A stretch of 37,045 nt of DNA from Candidatus Woesearchaeota archaeon (GCA_016179945.1 JACPCE010000006.1:1-37045), one strand, 5' to 3'. Positions 15,633 through 23,662 are shown, counted from the first letter of the stretch. Program-made: numbers and translations. The notes: generated by a model from the letters alone, not told the origin.

Positions 15633-16910
15633 ATGGATGATACAAAATTTATAGATTATATAGAAAAACGCGTAGTTGAAAATACAAGAGTTATTAGATT
15701 AGAAAATGGCTTGACTATTGTACTAGAAAAAGAAAATAATAGTTCTGGTGTTCTAAATGGTTTACTAGATGTTAAATTTGGATCAGTAAATGAACAAGAA
15801 GGTGATGAAGGAATAGCGCATTTCTTAGAGCATATGTGTTTTAGTGGTACAAGAAAATATCCAAATAGAAAAGAAATAATTAAAGCAGCTAATAGGATTG
15901 GGATGTATTTGAACGCATCAACAGATTTAGTTACAATGTCTTTTCCATTTAGAGCATTAAAAGATGATTTAAAACCAACAATTGATCTTATGACACAATT
16001 GGCTTTTGACCAAACATTTCCTGAAGGAGAAATTGAAAGAGAAAGAGCTAATGTTTTGAATGAACTAAGAAGAAATTTATCAAATCCTTATTATCTAATT
16101 AGTGGATGGTCTAATGGTTTATTTATAAGAGGATTTTCACAAGGCCACAGTGGCATAGGAACAGAGGAAACAATAGGAAAAATAAACACGGCAAAAATTG
16201 TTAATTATAGGAATAGGTTTATGATACCAAACAATGCATATATTGGAATTGTCGGAAACATTAACGATAAAATGATAGAAAAATTAGAAAGAATTACTTC
16301 TAGTTTTAAACGTGGAGAAGAAGTCAGAACTGTAGAAGTCCCAGATGAAGAAGTAATAACAAAAAGGCAAGTTAATGAAATGTTATTTTATGGAATATCG
16401 AGAGCGTATGTAAAGTGTTACTTTAGAGTACCAAGAATAGGTCATGAAGATTTAGCACCTCTAGCTTATGCTTCTGAGATTTTAATAGCAAGCAATACAG
16501 AAAGATTAAACGAAATGTTGAGAGAAAGGCATGGTTTAACATATGGTATTGGAGGATCACTTGACGTTGGAATATACAATAGTGGTTTAGTTTTATGTTT
16601 TGATGTTGAACCAAAAGAAGTACAAAAGTCAATAGAAATAGTTGAACATGAAATAGAAAGATTAAGAGAAAATTTAGTTGCAGAAGAAGAGATTGTAAGT
16701 GCTATTAAGTCTACAAAAATTAGGTTATTATCAAAATTTTATGATGGTGGAAGTGCTGCTTCATTGGTTTTAGCTAGAGAAAGATTTGGTATAGACCATA
16801 TAAGAGAGATGAGAAGAACTTTCAGAGTTAATAGAGAAGACGTAAGAAGAGTTGCGCAAAAGTATCTAGGACTGGAAAGTTCAATGATAAATATAGCCTA
16901 TCCTGCTTAA
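15633..16910 (+). CDS. M16 family zinc peptidase
   Basis: A 425-residue peptidase of the pitrilysin/insulinase clan. The inverted zinc motif HxxEH is at 63-67 (AHFLEHMCF), and the third zinc ligand is expected in EIERERANVLNELRR, about 75 residues later. The second half (from about 230) is the non-catalytic M16 repeat, with GLTYGIGGSLDVGIY near 300-315. The length is normal for single-chain bacterial-type M16B enzymes, which degrade peptides in the cytosol. There is no signal peptide. The gene stands alone, with a TATA-like TTTTATATA upstream. Confidence 0.9.
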   Translation: MDDTKFIDYIEKRVVENTRVIRLENGLTIVLEKENNSSGVLNGLLDVKFGSVNEQEGDEGIAHFLEHMCFSGTRKYPNRKEIIKAANRIGMYLNASTDLVTMSFPFRALKDDLKPTIDLMTQLAFDQTFPEGEIERERANVLNELRRNLSNPYYLISGWSNGLFIRGFSQGHSGIGTEETIGKINTAKIVNYRNRFMIPNNAYIGIVGNINDKMIEKLERITSSFKRGEEVRTVEVPDEEVITKRQVNEMLFYGISRAYVKCYFRVPRIGHEDLAPLAYASEILIASNTERLNEMLRERHGLTYGIGGSLDVGIYNSGLVLCFDVEPKEVQKSIEIVEHEIERLRENLVAEEEIVSAIKSTKIRLLSKFYDGGSAASLVLARERFGIDHIREMRRTFRVNREDVRRVAQKYLGLESSMINIAYPA

Positions 16911-17100
16911 TAATTATGATTCTATACATTTTAGATATTGGTTTAGTCCTGAAAAAATTTCTAGAGGAATATTTGAAATAGATCCAATGAAACCAGCACT
17001 AGAAAGAGTATTATCACAAGCAAAAAATCCTATTTTAATAGAACATGAATGTATTGAAATGACTGTTGATAGGATATTAGAAATAGCAGCTTTAAAATAA
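16897..17100 (+). pseudogene. Unassigned open stretch, possible gene remnant
   Basis: The 238 bp between the M16 gene and polX contain a 67-codon open stretch in the +1 frame relative to M16. It reads through DSIHFRYWFSPEKISRGI, then MKPALERVLSQAKNPILIEH, and ends RILEIAALK. The composition is protein-like, but the only ATG (16987) would leave 37 residues. No match is recognised. The tail of a decayed gene is likelier than a functional small protein. I see nothing else in the interval except AT-rich promoter DNA before polX. Confidence 0.3.
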
Positions 17101-17148
17101 ATTCATATAACTAAATGTTTATATAATTAAAATTATTAAATTTATACT

Positions 17149-18867
17149 ATGAAAAACCAAGAGGTGGCTGAAATTCTCTATAAAGTAGCAGACTTGTTAG
17201 AGCTACAGGATGAAATAAGATTCAAATATTTAGCTTATAGAAAAGCAGCTCAAACAATAGAAAGTTTATCTCAAGATATTTTAGAAATATACAAAAAAGG
17301 AGGAATAAAAGCTTTGGAGGAAATTCCCTCAATAGGCTCTGCTATAGCTCAAAAAACTGAAGAAATTATAAAAACTGGAAAATTAAAATATTATCAAGAT
17401 CTAAAAAGTAAAATTCCGATTGATGTTGATTCTTTAATGAATATCGAAGGCTTAGGCCCAAAAAGAATAGGCATTTTATACAAAAAACTAAAAATTAAAA
17501 ATATTAAGGAACTAGAAGAGGCTGCAAAAAAAGGCAAGATAAAAAATATTTCAGGTTTTGGTCCGAAAGTAGAAGAAAATATTATAAAAGCAATTGAATT
17601 TTCTAAAACTTCCAAACAAAGGTTTGTTTTAGGATTCGCATGGCCTTCAATCAAAGAATTAGAAAATAAAATTAAATCAATTAAAGAAGTTGAAAGAGTA
17701 GAAATATGTGGTAGTTTTAGAAGAAGAAAAGAAACAATAGCTGATTTAGATATTTTAACAATTAGTTCAAATCCAATAAAAGTTATGGAAGCATTCACTA
17801 AATTAGAAGATGTAAAAAGAATTTTAGCAAAAGGAAAAACAAAAAGCACTGTAATAATAAAAAATAATATGCAGGTTGATCTAAGAGTTCTTCCAAAAGA
17901 AAGTTTTGGTGCTGCTATGCAATATTTTATAGGAAATAAAAACCATAATGTTAAGTTAAGAAAAATTGCTATATCTAAAGGATACAAATTAAGCGAATAC
18001 GGCTTGTTCAAAGGAAAAAAAATAATAGCTGCAGAAGATGAGAAGGAAATTTACAAAGCCCTTGGTTTAGAATACATTGAACCAGAAATGCGCGAATATA
18101 CAGGAGAAATAGAATTAGCTATGAGAAATAAACTTCCAAAATTAGTTCAATTAAAAGATATTAAAGGTGATTTGCACATGCATACGAATGAAAGTGATGG
18201 TTTGAATACAATGGAAGAAATGATTGAAAAAGCAATTTCTTTAGGAAGGGAATACATTGTAATAAGTGATCATACTGGATTTCTGCAAGTAGCTCATGGA
18301 TTAAACGAAAGGCAATTGCTGAAGCAAAAAGAATTAGTTGAAAAAATGAATAAAAAATATGAAAATAAAATTAAAGTTTTAAGTGGATGTGAAGTTAATA
18401 TAAAAGACAGTGGAAAGCCAGATATTAAAGAATCAGTTCTAAAACAATTAGATGTAGTGACTGCAAGCATACATTCAGGGTTTAAAGGTTCAGAAGAAAA
18501 AATAACAAAAAGAACAATTATTGCAATGGAAAATACAAATATTGACATAATTGGTCATCCAACAGGAAGGGTTTTGCAAAAGAGAGAACAATTTTCAATA
18601 AATATGAATAAAATATTTGAAAAAGCAAAAGAAACAGGAACATGTCTTGAAATAAATGCATTTCCTACAAGACTTGATTTAAAAGATATTCACATCAGAG
18701 AAGCTGTAAAAGATAAAGTTAAACTAGTTATATCAACAGATTCACATGAAATAAGTCATCAAGAATTTATGCAGTTTGGAGTATGGCAGGCAAGAAGAGG
18801 ATGGGCTGAAGCAAAAAATATCTTAAATACCTTGCCACTGGATAAGTTTTTAAAAAGCTTAAAATAA
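17149..18867 (+). CDS. polX: DNA polymerase X family with PHP domain
   Basis: This 572-residue gap-filling repair polymerase has the standard PolX layout. An N-terminal helix-hairpin-helix domain (about 5-75, IPSIGSAIAQKTEEI) and a second hairpin (98-112, GLGPKRIGI) come first. The nucleotidyl-transfer palm follows, with GSFRRRKETIADLDIL (188-203; metal ligands D199 and D201). Residues 335-572 are a C-terminal PHP domain with DLHMHTNESDG, VISDHTGF, SGCEVNI, STDSH and related His/Asp clusters that bind three metals. PHP domains in PolX give 3'-5' exonuclease activity. The length is full. Nearby AP-lyase and exonuclease genes suggest a repair neighbourhood. Confidence 0.93.
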   Translation: MKNQEVAEILYKVADLLELQDEIRFKYLAYRKAAQTIESLSQDILEIYKKGGIKALEEIPSIGSAIAQKTEEIIKTGKLKYYQDLKSKIPIDVDSLMNIEGLGPKRIGILYKKLKIKNIKELEEAAKKGKIKNISGFGPKVEENIIKAIEFSKTSKQRFVLGFAWPSIKELENKIKSIKEVERVEICGSFRRRKETIADLDILTISSNPIKVMEAFTKLEDVKRILAKGKTKSTVIIKNNMQVDLRVLPKESFGAAMQYFIGNKNHNVKLRKIAISKGYKLSEYGLFKGKKIIAAEDEKEIYKALGLEYIEPEMREYTGEIELAMRNKLPKLVQLKDIKGDLHMHTNESDGLNTMEEMIEKAISLGREYIVISDHTGFLQVAHGLNERQLLKQKELVEKMNKKYENKIKVLSGCEVNIKDSGKPDIKESVLKQLDVVTASIHSGFKGSEEKITKRTIIAMENTNIDIIGHPTGRVLQKREQFSINMNKIFEKAKETGTCLEINAFPTRLDLKDIHIREAVKDKVKLVISTDSHEISHQEFMQFGVWQARRGWAEAKNILNTLPLDKFLKSLK

Positions 18868-18920
18868 ATCTATTCTATATCTCAATTATTCTTATAAATC
18901 AAGAAATTATTATAAAAGTA

Positions 18921-19529
18921 ATGATAAAAAAAGTTGCAATCATTGGAGCGCATGGGGTTGGAAAAACAGGATTGGCATATGCACTAGCAGCTGCCTTGAC
19001 ATCTAGAAGTATTTCAGTTGAGCTTATTCTTGAAATTGCACGTGAACTTAGGCGTGTTGAGCCAGAAATTGTTAAATTAGATGAGGAAACAACGATTGAC
19101 TCACAGGCAAGAATTCTAGAATACCAATTTCAGCGTGAAATTGAAGCAGAAAAGCTTGGAAGATGTGAAGTTATAATTTGTGATAGGTCTTTTGATAATT
19201 ATTTATACATGGAAAGGAAATTCGGTTCTCAGCAAAAATATGAAGAGATAATTATTAATCATCTGAAGGAGCACCCATACACATTGATTGTAAAAGTTCC
19301 AGTAATTTCAAAAGAAATAAAAAACGATGGTTTTAGAAACACAGATTACAATTTCCAGCAGGATATTGATGCCAGAATAGAATTATTCTTAAAAAGATAT
19401 GGAATTCCGCACGTTATTCTTCCAGAACCAGTCATGCCTAACAGAGAAGAATGGACTTATATAATATTAAACAAAATTGGTTATAAACTTAGATTTAATG
19501 GTTTTGAATTTCAGCAAAAACTAATATAA
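18921..19529 (+). CDS. P-loop ATPase/kinase-like protein (AAA_28/NadR-like)
   Basis: A 202-residue P-loop protein with Walker A GAHGVGKTG (9-17) and an acidic strand VIICDRSFDNYLYM, where CDR is the lid/Walker B-like part of nucleoside-kinase folds. The layout matches the small AAA_28 group, related to NadR ribosylnicotinamide kinase and thymidylate kinase. It may phosphorylate a nucleoside or be a regulatory ATPase. No partner gene is clear; polX lies 53 bp upstream. Spacing and codon use are slightly less AT-rich than the flanks at the 5' end (CGTGAACTTAGGCGTG), without other signs of transfer. Confidence 0.75.
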   Translation: MIKKVAIIGAHGVGKTGLAYALAAALTSRSISVELILEIARELRRVEPEIVKLDEETTIDSQARILEYQFQREIEAEKLGRCEVIICDRSFDNYLYMERKFGSQQKYEEIIINHLKEHPYTLIVKVPVISKEIKNDGFRNTDYNFQQDIDARIELFLKRYGIPHVILPEPVMPNREEWTYIILNKIGYKLRFNGFEFQQKLI

Positions 19530-19631
19530 AATTATAAATAAATTATATTATTAAATACATGAAATTAAGTAATATATTCTATGCAAGATAATTATTGCCT
19601 AAGATTTATAGTACTTGTAATATACAATAAA

Positions 19632-19640
19632 TTATATAAA
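19632..19640 (+). promoter_or_regulatory. TATA-like box of the ogg gene
   Basis: TTATATAAA lies 22-30 nt before ATG 19662. This favours that internal start over the upstream in-frame ATG at 19581, whose extra 27 residues would be AT-rich leader sequence. Confidence 0.5.
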
Positions 19641-19661
19641 CTTAATAAAAATAATAGTTCT

Positions 19662-20303
19662 ATGTTTTACAAAGATATAAACTACTTAAAAGAAGCATAT
19701 TCTCAAAGAAAAGAAATAATTCAAAACAGGCTAAAATATTTCAAAAGTGTCTGGAATGAAGATAATAAAAGAATATTTGCTGAATTGTGTTTTTGCTTAT
19801 TAACACCACAGAGCAAAGCTAAGTTATGTGATGCAGCAATACAAAATTTAGTAAAAACAAATTTGTTATATAATGGATCTGAAGAAGATATTAAAGATTA
19901 TTTGATAGGTGTAAGATTTAACAATAATAAGGCAAAATATATTATGGAAGCAAGACAATTATTTAATAATGGATTAAATACTAAAGAAAAATTATCTAAA
20001 TTCAATAATGATTTCGAACTAAGAGAATGGTTAATAGAAAATGTTAAGGGAATGAGTTATAAAGAATCAGGTCACTTCATGAGAAACATTGGAAGATATG
20101 AAAATGTAACAATTTTAGATAGGCATATATTAAAGAACTTGCACAAACATGGGGTTATAGAGGAAATTCCAAATCCATTAACAAAAAAACAATATTTGGA
20201 AATAGAAGAAAAAATGAAATTATTCTGTAAAGAAATAAGTATAGGTATAGAAGAAATAGATTTATTATTCTGGTCTGAAGAGACAGGAGAAGTATTCAAA
20301 TGA
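19662..20303 (+). CDS. ogg: N-glycosylase/DNA lyase, Ogg2 type
   Basis: A 213-residue 8-oxoguanine glycosylase with AP-lyase activity, of the archaeal Ogg2 class. FAELCFCLLTPQSKA near 45-60 is the family's conserved helix. The helix-hairpin-helix region contains the catalytic lysine in KGMSYKESGHFMRNIG and the catalytic aspartate in TILDRHILK, about 18 residues later. The C-terminal LLFWSEETGEVFK ends like other Ogg2 proteins. It removes oxidised guanine and nicks the strand. ATG 19662 gives the usual family length (about 205-215). Its stop overlaps the next ATG by 4 bp (ATGA), so the exonuclease gene is co-translated. Confidence 0.9.
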   Translation: MFYKDINYLKEAYSQRKEIIQNRLKYFKSVWNEDNKRIFAELCFCLLTPQSKAKLCDAAIQNLVKTNLLYNGSEEDIKDYLIGVRFNNNKAKYIMEARQLFNNGLNTKEKLSKFNNDFELREWLIENVKGMSYKESGHFMRNIGRYENVTILDRHILKNLHKHGVIEEIPNPLTKKQYLEIEEKMKLFCKEISIGIEEIDLLFWSEETGEVFK

Positions 20304-20923
20304 TAATAGTAGATGTTGAAACAACAGGCTTTGATCCTAACAAACATTCCATAGTAAGTATTGGAGCAATAGACTTAGAAAATCCTAATAACCAATTTTA
20401 TATAGAAAACCAAATTTGGGATGGAGCAGAAATTTTTGAAGAGGACCCATTATTACCAGGCCCAGGTTATGTATCCTCATTATCAGTTAATGGATTTACT
20501 AAAGAGCAAATAAAAGACAAAAACAAACCAACATTAAAAGAGGCAATAGGACTTTTTCTTAAATGGACAGAAAGTTGCAATATAAAACTTTTAGCAGGAC
20601 ATAATCCTTATTTTGACATGGACTTCTTAAGGTCATCTGCATTAATTCACGGTATGGCATGGAAATTAAGTTATAGAACAATTGATCTTCATACTGTTGT
20701 TTACTTAAGCCATAAAAAAAGAGGATTAAATCCACAAAAATTAGGTTCAACAGAATGTTTTAATTATGTTGGTCTTCCAGAAGAACCAAAACCACATAAT
20801 GCTTTAAAAGGAGCAAAGATGGAAGCTGAAGCTTTTTATAGGTTAATTTACGGAAAGCCCCTTCTAGAAGAATTTAAGAATTATCAAGTTCCGGATTATT
20901 TATCAAACCTTGCTCAAAAGTAA
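20300..20923 (+). CDS. DnaQ-like 3'-5' exonuclease with altered final motif
   Basis: A 207-residue DEDD-superfamily exonuclease. Exo I is IVDVETTG (D5, E7), Exo II is AGHNPYFDMDFL (D106 or D108), and Exo III is HNALKGAKMEAEAF (H166). In classical DEDDh enzymes the fifth residue after this His is Asp; here it is Gly171, with E175 and E177 nearby. Relatives with HNAL.GA...EAEA seem to exist, so this may be a subfamily that uses a different acid. The 4-bp overlap with ogg suggests a joint role in repair. The gene ends inside the convergent regulator gene (21-bp overlap). Confidence 0.8.
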   Translation: MIIVDVETTGFDPNKHSIVSIGAIDLENPNNQFYIENQIWDGAEIFEEDPLLPGPGYVSSLSVNGFTKEQIKDKNKPTLKEAIGLFLKWTESCNIKLLAGHNPYFDMDFLRSSALIHGMAWKLSYRTIDLHTVVYLSHKKRGLNPQKLGSTECFNYVGLPEEPKPHNALKGAKMEAEAFYRLIYGKPLLEEFKNYQVPDYLSNLAQK

Positions 20924-21754
20924 GTCTTCAATTTTTTCTAGGTCATTAATTCTATTTTCTATTGGTAGTGCATTGCTGTGCAGATTCCAAAATACTTTTT
21001 CCAGCCATTCAACCCAATCCTTGTCATAAATATTATATAAAATATACAAGTCTTTACTAAGTTCATTTTCCTTATAGTCTTGTTTCTTTTTCTCTTCTCT
21101 TAATCTAGCAATTTTATCATCAACAACAAAACCTCTTAAAGGCTGTTCAATATGCCTGACTTCCACTGCATCATAACCAACTAAATGATTTAGTTCTATA
21201 ATCTTTTTAATATTATTAATAGAAGCTATGTCAACCCTGCATAGTATTTTTATATTAATTCTTTTCCTTGCAAGTTCTCCCAAGACATCAATTAATCTAA
21301 TGTTATTATATATATCATTAATGAAAGATATATTTCCAGAAAAAATAAACAACTGCCTGTTTGTAGATTTAAAAATATCAAATAATTTTTGGTCTTCTAT
21401 TTTATCCTGAAAACTGACAAAAGCTTCTTTCTTATTTTGATCAACTAAACTATAAACATCAAAAGGATTAAAATCATACTTTTTCTTTCCAGATCTTATT
21501 TTGTCTAATAAAATCTGCTGTGCAGTACTTGCCCTCATGCCTTCTAAGTTAGCCCAGTAAACAATTTTTAATGCGCCTTTAGTCCCGCCTCTAAAAGTCT
21601 TTATCTTAATAGTACCATATTTCTCAATGATATAACTTATGTATTTATCAGCAGTTACCCAGCTTACTTTTAGAAGTTCAGCAATTTCCTTTACAGCCCT
21701 AGGTTGTTTATAAACAAATTCATTTACAGCTTTTATTGCATCAGGAGTAAGCAT
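20903..21754 (-). CDS. HTH regulator with degenerate PLD-like domain
   Basis: A 283-residue likely regulator. Residues 5-65 form a winged helix (VKEIAELLKVSWVTADKYIS). Residues 95-260 resemble the phospholipase-D-like ligand domain found in TrmB-type and other archaeal regulators (KLFDIFKSTNRQLFIFSGNI; RGFVVDDKIARLRE), but no HKD motif remains. A C-terminal DWVEWLEKVFWNLHSNALPI is also typical. I start at ATG 21754; a TATA-like CTATATAAG lies 21-29 nt upstream, which rules out the GTG at 21775. It shares a 77-bp intergenic space with the divergent reverse transcriptase operon and may control it. Confidence 0.65.
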   Translation of the reverse strand: MLTPDAIKAVNEFVYKQPRAVKEIAELLKVSWVTADKYISYIIEKYGTIKIKTFRGGTKGALKIVYWANLEGMRASTAQQILLDKIRSGKKKYDFNPFDVYSLVDQNKKEAFVSFQDKIEDQKLFDIFKSTNRQLFIFSGNISFINDIYNNIRLIDVLGELARKRINIKILCRVDIASINNIKKIIELNHLVGYDAVEVRHIEQPLRGFVVDDKIARLREEKKKQDYKENELSKDLYILYNIYDKDWVEWLEKVFWNLHSNALPIENRINDLEKIEDLLLSKV

Positions 21755-21774
21755 ATTATAATAAAAATTAAACA

Positions 21775-21810
21775 CTATATAAGTTTTTTGATGGCAAATA
21801 CTTATACTTA
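21775..21810. promoter_or_regulatory. Two divergent TATA-like boxes, regulator and RT operon
   Basis: Minus-strand CTATATAAG at 21775-21783 serves the regulator (ATG 21754). Plus-strand CTTATACTTA at 21801-21810 is 22-31 nt before the RT ATG at 21832. The two promoters nearly touch, so a protein bound here would affect both. No structured RNA fits in the space. Confidence 0.45.
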
Positions 21811-21831
21811 CTAAAACACCTATATAATTCT

Positions 21832-22797
21832 ATGAGTTTAACATTAGAGATAGGACTTCAAGATAATAAACCTGCTATAAAGTCCTATAAAACTGAACTT
21901 TCACAATATCTTTCAGATTTAACTCATCCTTTAGAAGTTCTAGAAATAAGTCATAGAAGAAAGGAATTAACTGATATTTTATTAGATCTAACAGAAACAA
22001 CTCAATTATCTCTGCTTTGTGATGAATCAGAAACATTAGATCATTTATTTGATGGATTATTACAATTAAGAAAAGAGAAAAGGCCCCTTTATAAGAGATT
22101 TCAAAAGGAAATTAATGGAAAAACTAGAGATCTTGCTGTTCCACAAAAACCGCTTGATTTGTTCTTAAGAAATTATGCTGGACCTATAATAAATCAAGCA
22201 GAATGTCATGCACAAGCACATGGTGGGGAAAATAATTGGAGTCTAACAGAAAGCATAAAAACACATTTACCAATAGGTATTGCATTATCATTTGATTTAT
22301 CACAGGCATTTAAAAATACACATTTACAGTATGTATTTGATTTTTATTATAGTCTAATATACAAAAAAACAAGAGATAAAAAAACAAGCACTGATTTAGC
22401 AGGATTTTTAGCTACAGTATCAACTGTCTATTATAGAGACGGAGGTTATGCTCTTCCTCAAGGTTCAAATATTGCTACAAAGTTGTTTAATAGATTGCTT
22501 TATCCAATAGATGAATCACTTAGTAACTATGCCAAAAATAGAAATTTAACTTACACAAGATGGATAGATGATTTTATTCTAGCATCAAAAGATAGAGATA
22601 AAACAAATAAAGAATTAATAGAAGCTACAAATATTGTTCAACCATATTTTCCTTTATCTGAAAAAAAGACTTTTCTTCAAAGAGACAAACCTGTCTACTT
22701 ACTGGGGCAAAAGATTGTAGACTGTTGGATTACTAAAGCAACTACTAAAGAAATTCAATCAAAAAATCCAATGAAATCAACAACACATTACTTATAA
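21832..22797 (+). CDS. Reverse transcriptase, retron/UG-like size, motif C WIDD
   Basis: This 321-residue protein has RT motifs in order. The fingers motif is YKRFQKEINGKTRDLAVPQK (87-106), followed by an AHGG.....S region (129-137). Motif A is ALSFDLSQAF (D155, F160). Motif B is ALPQGSNIATKLFNRLL (207-223). Motif C is TRWIDDFILAS (catalytic D246-D247), and motifs D/E are SEKKTFLQRDKPVYLLGQKI (276-295). The three catalytic Asp are present. The usual YADD reads WIDD. There is no maturase or endonuclease domain and the length equals retron or abortive-infection-type RTs. It is co-transcribed with an HExxH peptidase 2 bp downstream. Its own promoter lies right before the ATG. Confidence 0.88.
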   Translation: MSLTLEIGLQDNKPAIKSYKTELSQYLSDLTHPLEVLEISHRRKELTDILLDLTETTQLSLLCDESETLDHLFDGLLQLRKEKRPLYKRFQKEINGKTRDLAVPQKPLDLFLRNYAGPIINQAECHAQAHGGENNWSLTESIKTHLPIGIALSFDLSQAFKNTHLQYVFDFYYSLIYKKTRDKKTSTDLAGFLATVSTVYYRDGGYALPQGSNIATKLFNRLLYPIDESLSNYAKNRNLTYTRWIDDFILASKDRDKTNKELIEATNIVQPYFPLSEKKTFLQRDKPVYLLGQKIVDCWITKATTKEIQSKNPMKSTTHYL

Positions 22798-22799
22798 TC

Positions 22800-23228
22800 A
22801 TGCAAAACTATAAGGAGATACACACCTGGGAGCATACATGTAGTTCAAATATATTAGTAGAACGTATTAAAAAATATCCATTAAACAGAGAGTTGCTAGC
22901 GGAATTTGGAACTAGAAATAAAGTCTTCATTACTCATAAAGATATTACACCCACATATGGTTTATGTCATAGATATGATAATGATTTTCATATAACAATT
23001 AATAGAGAAATCTCAAGAAGAGAAAGAGAAATTACTTTAGTCCATGAACTGTGTCATGCAGTATATAAAGATAGATTAATGTGGATGAGGTCTAATAAAG
23101 ACAATTTAGAAGTTATTATAGAGGAAACAGGCGTAAGATTATACTCAGAAAACAATGTTTTTTTCAAAGAACTTTATAAAAAAATAGCACCAATTGAATG
23201 GAAACAGGAGGAATTTATTTTTAATTAA
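22800..23228 (+). CDS. HExxH metallopeptidase-like protein (ImmA/IrrE-like)
   Basis: This 142-residue protein has a zinc-peptidase motif VHELCHAVYKD (H82, E83, H86) and a downstream acidic helix EVIIEETGVRLYSE (E108/E109), which could supply the third ligand. This is the arrangement of ImmA/IrrE-like gluzincins, which cleave repressors in mobile elements and defence modules. The preceding strand (DNDFHITINREI) is also typical. There is no helix-turn-helix, so it is the peptidase part only. The ATG lies 2 bp after the RT stop, indicating tight translational coupling. A partner or substrate is not visible unless it is the divergent regulator. Confidence 0.75.
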   Translation: MQNYKEIHTWEHTCSSNILVERIKKYPLNRELLAEFGTRNKVFITHKDITPTYGLCHRYDNDFHITINREISRREREITLVHELCHAVYKDRLMWMRSNKDNLEVIIEETGVRLYSENNVFFKELYKKIAPIEWKQEEFIFN

Positions 23229-23229
23229 A

Positions 23230-23313
23230 ATGACAAAGCATATAATAATAGGAGAACCTGGATTTAGAAAAACAAATTTTATTAAAAAACCTTATTTTAA
23301 ACTACTCAGTTAG
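23230..23313 (+). CDS. 27-residue micro-ORF with P-loop-like start
   Basis: The ATG lies one base after the peptidase stop. The peptide begins MTKHIIIGEPGFRKTNFI: a hydrophobic strand followed by GEPGFRKT, one residue away from a Walker A GxPGxGKT. It ends after 27 residues. It is either the stump of a decayed P-loop gene that followed the RT and peptidase, or a small coupled peptide. The next gene has its own TATA-like box downstream of this stop. Confidence 0.35.
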   Translation: MTKHIIIGEPGFRKTNFIKKPYFKLLS

Positions 23314-23323
23314 TTATATAAAT
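23314..23323 (+). promoter_or_regulatory. TATA-like box for the 105-residue gene
   Basis: TTATATAAAT lies 22-31 nt before ATG 23345, separating this gene from the RT operon transcriptionally. Confidence 0.4.
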
Positions 23324-23344
23324 CATATTTATTTAAGATTTCTT

Positions 23345-23662
23345 ATGGACGACTTGGTTTCTTTAATTGAAATAATGAAATATAATTTAGAGTCTATTGA
23401 AAAGGAGATAAAAAAATTAGAGAAATATAAAAATAATATCATTTACATAAGGTTAATCATTTTGGAAATAAACAAAATAAAAGTTAATCTAGATAACATG
23501 AATAAAAGCAAAATAAGAACCATAACAGATTTAATTAGAATAATATTAAGAAGATTAAAAAGAATAAAAGCAGAAGGTGAAGATGAAAAAATAAAGGCAG
23601 TTATTGATGGAAATTTAAGGGAATTCCTAGTTCTATTAATAAAATTGGATGGTAAAATTTAA
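23345..23662 (+). CDS. Small helical hypothetical protein
   Basis: A 105-residue, almost entirely helical, Lys/Ile/Glu-rich protein (SIEKEIKKLEKYKNN; IRTITDLIRIILRRLKRIKA). It is probably a coiled coil or helical bundle, with no cysteine, signal or membrane span. A private TATA-like box sits just upstream, so it is more likely a start of the debranching-enzyme transcript (38-bp gap) than the end of the RT operon. The family is not recognised, and low complexity makes homology hard to judge. Confidence 0.5.
   Translation: MDDLVSLIEIMKYNLESIEKEIKKLEKYKNNIIYIRLIILEINKIKVNLDNMNKSKIRTITDLIRIILRRLKRIKAEGEDEKIKAVIDGNLREFLVLLIKLDGKI

Noticed and set aside
17394-18548. Minus-strand open frames inside polX
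   Set aside because: PolX and PHP motifs on the plus strand are complete; the antisense frames are Phe/Leu/Ser-rich by-products of AT-rich coding sequence.
20903-21754. Phospholipase D enzyme
   Set aside because: Only the fold-like pattern is present; no HKD motif is found and the N-terminal winged helix points to a regulator.
21755-21831. Retron msr-msd RNA upstream of the reverse transcriptase
   Set aside because: Only 77 bp separate the RT from the divergent regulator, and both TATA-like boxes lie inside. There is no room for a structured RNA of retron size unless it lies within the regulator gene.
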